Assembly (NCBI GenBank): GCA_947460165.1
Contig: CANHKH010000134.1
Coordinates: 1-8,187 of the forward strand
Direction of reading: 5' to 3'
DNA from: Comamonadaceae bacterium
GTDB lineage: Bacteria; Pseudomonadota; Gammaproteobacteria; Burkholderiales; Burkholderiaceae_C
Length of the DNA stretch: 8,187 bases
This document shows, piece by piece, positions 1 to 8,187 of this stretch. Position numbers and translations under genes: made by a program. Below the pieces are notes generated by a model. It worked only from the letters and a program-made list of their open reading frames with translations, was not told the DNA's origin and did not search any database. Each line of letters opens with the position of its first letter. Within the stretch, counting starts at the first letter, position 1.

Positions 1-944
1 CCAGCGTGCTGGGCGGCCTGGCCAGCGCGGCCTGGATGCTGCTGGGCTTGCGCGCGCTGGAGGGTCTGGGCTTTTTGCTCACCGTGCTGTCCGCGCCCGC
101 CTTGATCCGCCGCTTGGTGGCGCCCGAGCGCCTGCCCGGCATGCTGGGGGTGTGGGGCACTTACATGCCGGTGGGCACGGCCGTGGCCTTGTTGGCGGGT
201 CCCTTGGTCATTCCGACCTGGGGCTGGCCTCTGTGGTGGGAGCTGTTTGCCGCTGTGGCAGCACTGGCGGCATGGGCCTTGTACCGCTGGGTGCCGGCCG
301 ATCCGCCTGCACCTGCGGCCAGCCAGCGCAGCCCTGCATGGGCCCGCCTGCAAGGCACGCTCAGCCATCCCGGCCCCTGGCTGGTGGCGCTCATGTTTTC
401 GGTGTATTCCTCGCAGTGGCTGGCCGTGGTGGGTTTTTTGCCCTCCATTTACGCCCAAGCGGGTGTGGGCGGTGCGCTGCTGGGCGTGCTCACGGCGGGG
501 GCCGCCGCCATCAACTTGGTGGGCAACTTGGCCTCAGGCCGCTTGCTTGAGCGCGGCTGGGCGCCTGAGCATTTGCTGTGGATGGGTTTTGCCAGCATGG
601 CCTTAGGCAGCGCCTTGGCTTTTGCGGGCTGGACCGAGGGACAGCCCTGGTTGCGCTATGCCGGGGTGCTGCTTTTTTCAAGCGTGGGCGGGCTGGTGCC
701 CGGCACCTTGTTTTCGCTGGCCGTGCGCCTGGCGCCGGGCGAGCGGCAAGTGGCCACCACCGTGGGCTGGGCCCAACAGTGGTCGGCGCTGGGTCAGTTT
801 TTTGGCCCGCCCATCGTCGCCTGGGCGGTGGCGCGCAGCGGCGGCTGGCACATCACACCCTGGGTGACCGGTGCTTGCTGCGTGGCAGGGGCAGGACTGG
901 CTTGGTTGGCGGGGCGCCAGCTGCGGCGTACCTCAGCGCGTTGA
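1..944 (+). CDS. MFS transporter, C-terminal three quarters (5' truncated by window edge)
   Basis: This is an integral inner-membrane permease of the major facilitator superfamily. About 313 residues are visible and the frame is open to the left edge. The GTG at position 6 has no ribosome binding site and lies inside a membrane segment, so it is an internal Val codon and not the start. Counting from that Val, hydrophobic segments lie at about 16-38, 48-70, 76-94, 123-146, 152-175, 188-208, 215-238, 250-275 and 282-304. A polar loop at 95-122 looks like the central cytoplasmic loop between the two six-helix halves, so TM4 to TM12 plus the end of TM3 are present. RALEGLGFLLTVLSAPALI followed by an ERLPGMLGVWG loop and PVGTAVALLAGP fits the TM4-TM5 region of MFS carriers. 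The protein ends in a short basic tail, GRQLRRTSAR. The substrate is unknown; a cyanate/nitrate-type or drug-efflux-type carrier are both possible. The gene converges on the next one across a shared terminator. Confidence 0.85.
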   Translation, partial: SVLGGLASAAWMLLGLRALEGLGFLLTVLSAPALIRRLVAPERLPGMLGVWGTYMPVGTAVALLAGPLVIPTWGWPLWWELFAAVAALAAWALYRWVPADPPAPAASQRSPAWARLQGTLSHPGPWLVALMFSVYSSQWLAVVGFLPSIYAQAGVGGALLGVLTAGAAAINLVGNLASGRLLERGWAPEHLLWMGFASMALGSALAFAGWTEGQPWLRYAGVLLFSSVGGLVPGTLFSLAVRLAPGERQVATTVGWAQQWSALGQFFGPPIVAWAVARSGGWHITPWVTGACCVAGAGLAWLAGRQLRRTSAR

Positions 945-996
945 GCCCGCCGGCGACTTGGGCTGTCGGCCAGAAGTGGTTTGGCTTGGTGCCAAA

Positions 997-1022
997 AAAA
1001 GAGGCGCCGCAGCGCCTCTTTT
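997..1022. terminator. Bidirectional rho-independent terminator between convergent genes
   Basis: An 11-bp perfect stem (997-1007 paired with 1012-1022) closes on the four-base loop CGCA. Its core is GAGGCGC/GCGCCTC flanked by AAAA/TTTT. On the minus strand the stem is followed by an uninterrupted U7 run (complement of the A run 994-1000), a good terminator for the gene ending at 1045. On the plus strand the run is only T4 and lies within the stem, so termination of the transporter mRNA may be less efficient. The hairpin sits 52 bases after one stop codon and 22 bases after the other. Confidence 0.85.
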
Positions 1023-1044
1023 GAGCTAGCAAGCTGAGTGCTGC

Positions 1045-2019
1045 TTATTCAGCCTCTATCTTGGCCTCGCGGATGGCCTTGGCCCATTTGGCGGTTTCCA
1101 GCTTGCTGCGTTGTGCCAGGGCCTCGGGCGAGGCGGGGGCGGTTTCAAAGCCCAGGGCGGCAAAGCGCTCCAAGATGTCTTTGTCGGCCGCGGCTGCGTT
1201 GGCCGCGCGGTTGAGCCGGTTGATCACCTCGGGCGGCGTGCCTGCGGGGGCGAACAAGGCAAAGTAGGCAATCAACTCATAGTCCTTCAAGCCCAGCGCC
1301 TCGTTGACCGTGGGCAACTCGGGGATGGCCTTGGAGCGCTGCGTGGAGGTCACGGCCAGGCCGCGCACCTTGCCGGCCTTGACCTGCGGCAGCATCACCG
1401 CAAAGTCGGCGGTGAACAAATTCACTTGGCCGCCTATGAGGTCGGTCATGGCCGCCGGACCGCCTTTGTAGGGCACATGCGTCATGGAGATGTCGGCCAT
1501 GCTGGTGAGCATTTCGGTGGACACGCGCTGCGAGGTGCTGGCGCTGGCAAAAGTCATTTGGCCAGGCTTGGCCTTGGCCATGGCCACCAGTTCTTTGAGC
1601 GTTTTGACGGGCACCTCGTTGTTGACGCCGACGATCAGCGGCACCGAGCCCAGGTAGGCAATGGGCGCAAACGCCGTGTCTTGGTCATAAGGCAGCTTTT
1701 TCATCAGGCTTTTGAGCGCCGCGTTGGTGCTGTTGGTGCCCACCAAAATGGTGTAACCGTCGGCCGGCGACTTGGCCACCGCGTCGGCGCCCAGCATGCC
1801 GTTCACGCCCGCCCGGTTTTCCACCACGATGGGCTGGCCCAAGTTTTCGGACATTTTTTGCGCAAAAGCCCGGCCAATTTGGTCGGTGGCGCTGCCAGGC
1901 GCAAAAGGCACGATGGCCTTGATGGGCTTGCTCGGATAAGCCGGGGCTTGCGCCAGCACCTGCGCGCTCAGGCCCAAGCCCAGCATCAGGCCCAAAAGAC
2001 GGGGAAAACGAAAGCGCAT
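1045..2019 (-). CDS. Bug/TctC-family tripartite tricarboxylate transporter substrate-binding protein
   Basis: This is a periplasmic solute-binding protein of 324 residues, the usual length for the Bug family. The N-terminus is a signal peptide: a basic MRFRFPR stretch, a hydrophobic core at about 8-20, and probable cleavage after AQA at residue 25. Family landmarks follow in order: YPSKPIKAIVPFAPGSATD (28-46), containing the first strand and ligand-contacting loop; VENRAGVNGMLGADAVAKSP (66-85) then DGYTILVGT; HVPYKGGPAAMTDLIGGQV (181-199) at the hinge and second domain; and FAPAGTPPEVINRLN (256-270). The start is supported by AGGAG (complement of 2025-2029) five bases upstream of ATG. Family members bind carboxylates, amino acids, nicotinate or aromatic acids, and the ligand cannot be predicted here. 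No TctA or TctB membrane partner and no regulator gene adjoin it, as is common for Bug genes in Burkholderiales, so it is probably a solitary binding protein that uses a shared permease or acts as a sensor. Confidence 0.93.
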   Translation of the reverse strand: MRFRFPRLLGLMLGLGLSAQVLAQAPAYPSKPIKAIVPFAPGSATDQIGRAFAQKMSENLGQPIVVENRAGVNGMLGADAVAKSPADGYTILVGTNSTNAALKSLMKKLPYDQDTAFAPIAYLGSVPLIVGVNNEVPVKTLKELVAMAKAKPGQMTFASASTSQRVSTEMLTSMADISMTHVPYKGGPAAMTDLIGGQVNLFTADFAVMLPQVKAGKVRGLAVTSTQRSKAIPELPTVNEALGLKDYELIAYFALFAPAGTPPEVINRLNRAANAAAADKDILERFAALGFETAPASPEALAQRSKLETAKWAKAIREAKIEAE

Positions 2020-2041
2020 GGGAACTCCTGAAAAATCAAAA

Positions 2042-2058
2042 CAATGTTCTTCAATGTT
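2042..2058. repeat. Short direct repeat CAATGTT-CTT-CAATGTT upstream of the Bug gene
   Basis: Two identical 7-bp copies (2042-2048 and 2052-2058) recur with a 10-bp period, one helical turn, so both face the same side of the DNA. They lie 23-39 bases upstream of the Bug start codon, between the start and the expected promoter zone or within the leader. The arrangement could be an operator with tandem half-sites, but a chance repeat of this size is plausible. No regulator gene is adjacent. Confidence 0.25.
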
Positions 2059-2110
2059 AGGCGCTGCGCAAGCAGCCCCAGCTTAGGATCTTCCCGCTCA
2101 AGCTTACCCA

Positions 2111-2138
2111 CCCAATTAATGGGGGTCATTTAATTGGG
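2111..2138. repeat. Hairpin at the left end of the transposase unit
   Basis: CCCAATTAA (2111-2119) and TTAATTGGG (2130-2138) are perfect reverse complements separated by a 10-base loop rich in G. The right arm overlaps the first eight bases of the left 24-bp inverted repeat. Y1 transposases act on single-stranded DNA and recognise subterminal hairpins, so this is a candidate recognition structure. No matching hairpin exists beyond the right repeat, where the bases are TTTTCG. No GTAG or GGAG guide tetranucleotide, typical of enterobacterial and pseudomonad REPs, is seen at its foot. Confidence 0.5.
2117..2131 (+). repeat. Degenerate extra copy of the repeat core, left side
   Basis: TAATGGGGGTCATTT matches the first 15 bases of the left inverted repeat, TAATTGGGGTCAGAT (2131-2145), at 12 of 15 positions in the same orientation, and abuts it directly. 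It is likely a decayed or alternative copy of the same repeat. Part of it forms the loop of the 2111-2138 hairpin. Confidence 0.4.
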
Positions 2139-2154
2139 GTCAGATACAGATTAA
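2131..2154 (+). repeat. Left copy of a perfect 24-bp inverted repeat
   Basis: The 24 bases beginning TAATTGGGGTCAG and ending ATACAGATTAA are the exact reverse complement of 2927-2950. Identity stops abruptly at both edges: 2130/2951 and 2155/2926 do not pair. The repeat is AT-rich compared with the surrounding coding DNA. Its inner edge lies eight bases before the transposase start codon, so it occupies the place where a ribosome binding site or promoter would be expected. Confidence 0.9.
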
Positions 2155-2162
2155 ACTTTTCC

Positions 2163-2855
2163 ATGGCCAGACAACCCCGCCTCACCCTCCCAGGTTTTCC
2201 GCACCATGTGATTCAGCGCGGCAACGACCGGCAAGCTATTTTCAAAGACGACCATGACCGCCTGCGGCTTCTCGGCCTGTGGGCCGAGCATGCGGCGCGC
2301 ACCCGGGTGGCTCTGCACGCCTACGTGCTCATGGACAACCACTTTCACTTGTTGCTCACGCCCGAGACCGACACCGGCCTGCCCGAAATGATGCAAGCCG
2401 TGGGCCGCAGCTATGTGCGCTATTTCAACAACCGCCACGGTCGCACAGGCACTTTGTGGGAAGGGCGCTACCGGTCCAGCCTGATTGACACTGAACAGTA
2501 TCTGCTGACCTGCATGGCCTACATTGACCTCAACCCCGTGCGCGCGGGGATGGTGGAGGGGCCTGCTGACTTTGCCTGGTCCAGCCACAGGCACTACATC
2601 GGGCAGCAAATGAACAAATTGGTGACCCCGCATGCACTGATTTGGGGCTTGGGCAACACGCCTTTTGCGCGTGAAGTGGCTTACCTGGACCTGGTGCAGG
2701 CGGGGGTGTCTGCAGCCCAGCAAGCGTCTTTGACCCATTCGGCCTTGACCGGCTGGACATTGGGCTCAGAAAAGTTTGTACAAAGTCTCAAGGAGCGAAC
2801 CGGCCACAAGCTCACGCCTGCCAAGGCTGGGCGTCCGCGTTTGGCCAAGGACTGA
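2163..2855 (+). CDS. rayT: REP-associated tyrosine transposase (Y1/HUH family)
   Basis: This is a 230-residue single-strand DNA nicking and joining enzyme of the IS200-like Y1 transposase superfamily, RAYT branch. The opening MARQPRLTLPGFPHHVIQRG NDRQ is the standard RAYT N-terminus and fixes the ATG start. The HUH metal-binding pair is H60 and H62 in LMDNHFHLLL. The segment GTLWEGRYRSSLID (96-109) is family typical. The probable nucleophile is Tyr120 in YIDLNPVRAG. A SSHRHY stretch (140-145) and a basic C-terminal tail with GRPR (223-226) complete the picture. All catalytic residues are present and the frame is intact, so the enzyme could be active. No Shine-Dalgarno sequence is visible: the bases just before ATG are pyrimidine-rich (AACTTTTCC), which suggests weak translation, usual for transposases. 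Base composition is only slightly below that of its neighbours, so an old resident or a source of similar composition is likely. It lies in the same orientation as gltB with no convincing terminator between them. Confidence 0.93.
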   Translation: MARQPRLTLPGFPHHVIQRGNDRQAIFKDDHDRLRLLGLWAEHAARTRVALHAYVLMDNHFHLLLTPETDTGLPEMMQAVGRSYVRYFNNRHGRTGTLWEGRYRSSLIDTEQYLLTCMAYIDLNPVRAGMVEGPADFAWSSHRHYIGQQMNKLVTPHALIWGLGNTPFAREVAYLDLVQAGVSAAQQASLTHSALTGWTLGSEKFVQSLKERTGHKLTPAKAGRPRLAKD

Positions 2856-2887
2856 GTCGAGAGCGAGCGGGCCAGGTCCCTGTTTTG

Positions 2888-2902
2888 ATCTGTCCCCAAT
2901 TT
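2888..2902 (-). repeat. Degenerate extra copy of the repeat core, right side
   Basis: Read on the minus strand, these bases give AAATTGGGGACAGAT, which matches TAATTGGGGTCAGAT (2131-2145) at 13 of 15 positions. It lies 24 bases inside the right 24-bp repeat and in the same orientation as it. The core GGGGACAGAT versus GGGGTCAGAT differs by one base. Confidence 0.45.
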
Positions 2903-2926
2903 TTTTAAAAAGCTTGGCCGGACGAA

Positions 2927-2950
2927 TTAATCTGTATCTGACCCCAATTA
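2927..2950 (-). repeat. Right copy of the perfect 24-bp inverted repeat
   Basis: This is the exact reverse complement of 2131-2154, 71 bases after the transposase stop codon. The two copies could pair in single-stranded DNA or in a read-through transcript, enclosing the whole transposase gene. Its outer edge is six bases from the proposed gltB promoter. Confidence 0.9.
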
Positions 2951-2956
2951 TTTTCG

Positions 2957-2985
2957 TTGGCATTGTTGTTGCAAAGCCTTATGCT
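2957..2985 (+). promoter_or_regulatory. Candidate sigma70 promoter for gltBD
   Basis: TTGGCA (2957-2962, five of six matches to TTGACA) and TATGCT (2980-2985, four of six matches to TATAAT) are separated by exactly 17 bases. Transcription would begin near 2992, giving a leader of about 27 bases before the gltB start. This is the best promoter-like pair in the 68 bases between the right repeat and gltB. It is predicted from sequence only. A second promoter inside or upstream of the transposase unit is not excluded. Confidence 0.45.
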
Positions 2986-3007
2986 CCGCGATCTGGTTTT
3001 TGAACAT

Positions 3008-3012
3008 GAGGG
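3008..3012 (+). promoter_or_regulatory. Ribosome binding site of gltB
   Basis: GAGGG lies six bases before the ATG at 3019 and decides that start. The earlier ATG at 3006 is out of frame with gltB and has no such site. Confidence 0.7.
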
Positions 3013-3018
3013 TTTCCC

Positions 3019-7740
<4,722 letters not shown>

Positions 7741-7768
7741 GCCGCCGCCAAGCTGTTTGAAATTTTGC

Positions 7769-7810
7769 AGGACACAGCCCGCCGGTGCAGCGCACCACAG
7801 GCCCTGTCCT
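7769..7810 (+). promoter_or_regulatory. Stem-loop in the gltB-gltD intergenic RNA
   Basis: An outer stem AGGACA (7769-7774) / TGTCCT (7805-7810) encloses an inner hairpin GGTGC (7784-7788) / GCACC (7792-7796) with the three-base loop AGC. No U-run follows, the next bases being CCACTGACTG, so it is not a standard terminator. It may stabilise the upstream mRNA or set the relative amounts of the two subunits. Its role is inferred from position and folding by eye only. Confidence 0.35.
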
Positions 7811-7824
7811 CCACTGACTGACAA

Positions 7825-7829
7825 AAGGA
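7825..7829 (+). promoter_or_regulatory. Ribosome binding site of gltD
   Basis: AAGGA lies seven bases before the ATG at 7837. It fixes the start and shows gltD is translated from its own site, not by coupling to the distant gltB stop. Confidence 0.75.
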
Positions 7830-7836
7830 ATTCATC

Positions 7837-8187
7837 ATGGGAAAAGTCACCGGCTTCATGGAGTTTGAGCGCCTAGAGGAGGGCTACAAGCCCGTGCCCG
7901 AGCGCCTGAAGAATTACAAAGAATTCGTCATTGGCCTGGACGACAAGCAAGCCAAGACCCAGGCCGCCCGTTGCATGGACTGCGGCACGCCGTTTTGCAA
8001 CAGCGGCTGCCCGGTCAACAACATCATTCCGGACTTCAACGACATGGTGTTCCGCGCAGACTGGCACAACGCCATCCTCACGCTGCACAGCACCAACAAC
8101 TTTCCGGAGTTCACCGGTCGCATTTGCCCCGCCCCCTGCGAGGCCGCGTGCACGCTCAACGTCAATGACGACGCGGTGGGCATCAAG
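7837..8187 (+). CDS. gltD: Glutamate synthase (NADPH) small subunit, N-terminal part (cut by right edge)
   Basis: This is the beta subunit of GOGAT, which oxidises NADPH at FAD and passes electrons through 4Fe-4S clusters to the FMN of GltB. The first 117 of roughly 480-490 residues are visible and the frame is open to the edge. The protein starts MGKVTGFMEFERLEEGYKP, typical of GltD. The ferredoxin-like adrenodoxin-reductase N-terminal domain shows Cys46, Cys49, Cys54 and Cys58 in CMDCGTPFCNSGCP, and a second set Cys97, Cys101 and Cys105 in CPAPCEAAC, matching the two 4Fe-4S sites known for the family. The FAD- and NADPH-binding Rossmann folds lie beyond the window. It is the second gene of the operon, in the same orientation as gltB and preceded by a clear ribosome binding site. 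Confidence 0.96.
   Translation, partial: MGKVTGFMEFERLEEGYKPVPERLKNYKEFVIGLDDKQAKTQAARCMDCGTPFCNSGCPVNNIIPDFNDMVFRADWHNAILTLHSTNNFPEFTGRICPAPCEAACTLNVNDDAVGIK

Larger units (their letters stand above)
2131..2950 (+). mobile_element. REP-associated transposase (RAYT) unit bounded by inverted repeats
   Basis: This is an 820-bp unit made of a Y1/HUH transposase gene between perfect 24-bp inverted repeats. RAYT genes are known to be single-copy domesticated relatives of IS200/IS605 transposases that sit among, and are thought to mobilise, short palindromic repeats. The inverted repeats and gene are seen directly. That the repeats mark the moved unit is inferred. No target-site duplication is visible: left flank TCATT, right flank TTTTC. 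The absence of a duplication fits Y1 chemistry. The unit is inserted between the minus-strand Bug gene and gltB without damage to either coding sequence. Confidence 0.65.

Noticed and set aside
6..8. GTG as the start of the MFS gene
   Set aside because: No ribosome binding site is present, the frame continues to the left edge, and the protein would lack the first three membrane segments. The gene is cut by the window edge.
1111..2031. Open frame of 306 codons on the plus strand opposite the Bug gene
   Set aside because: It is antisense to a clear family member, and its Gly/His/Arg-rich translation has no family features. It arises from codon bias in the real gene.
2043..2071. Possible minus-strand promoter for the Bug gene (TTGCGC, 17-base gap, AACATT)
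   Set aside because: The -10 match is only three of six and the -35 is weak. Nothing else nearby is better, so no promoter is called.
2063..2076. Five-bp hairpin GCTGC-GCAA-GCAGC upstream of the Bug gene
   Set aside because: It is short, common by chance in GC-rich DNA, and has no T-run or other context pointing to function.
2151..2738. Minus-strand open frame of 195 codons opposite the transposase gene
   Set aside because: The plus-strand frame carries all RAYT motifs. The antisense translation has no recognisable features.
2869..2912. Possible terminator after the transposase gene, given the T-rich run at 2901-2906
   Set aside because: Only a three-base GGG/CCC pairing can be formed upstream, and it is not adjacent to the T run. 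This is not enough for an intrinsic terminator.
2126..2955. Target-site duplication flanking the transposase unit
   Set aside because: The five bases on each side (TCATT and TTTTC) do not match, and Y1 transposases do not normally make duplications.

Overview
The window reads as ordinary chromosome from a GC-rich betaproteobacterium, most likely Burkholderiales and probably near Comamonadaceae. This rests on a stand-alone Bug-type periplasmic binding protein (a family greatly expanded in that order), the character of the GltB and GltD proteins, and the strong G/C third-position bias. The genus cannot be fixed from the sequence alone.

Layout: (1) Positions 1-944 hold the 3' three quarters of a major facilitator superfamily transporter, cut by the left edge. 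(2) It converges on a minus-strand Bug/TctC-like substrate-binding protein gene (1045-2019), and the two share a strong hairpin terminator at 997-1022. (3) Positions 2111-2950 hold a small mobile unit: a REP-associated tyrosine transposase gene of the Y1/HUH class (2163-2855) bracketed by a perfect 24-bp inverted repeat (2131-2154 and 2927-2950). Degenerate extra copies of the repeat core lie on each side, and a hairpin sits at the left end. (4) Next comes the glutamate synthase operon: gltB (3019-7740, complete, 1573 residues) and the first 117 codons of gltD (7837 to the right edge), separated by 96 bp that can fold into a stem-loop.

GltB and GltD together form NADPH-dependent glutamate synthase (GOGAT), which with glutamine synthetase assimilates ammonium. 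All visible catalytic and cluster-binding residues are intact in both. The transporter and the Bug protein both look like uptake or export functions but share no operon, and their substrates cannot be read from the sequence.

The part that repays a second look is the transposase unit and its junction with gltB. The right repeat ends six bases before the best sigma70-like promoter for gltB, so the element has been placed, or tolerated, directly against the control region of a central nitrogen gene. I found no CRISPR array, tRNA, rRNA, toxin-antitoxin pair, defence system or clearly new multi-gene system. No gene-free stretch exceeds 300 bases.
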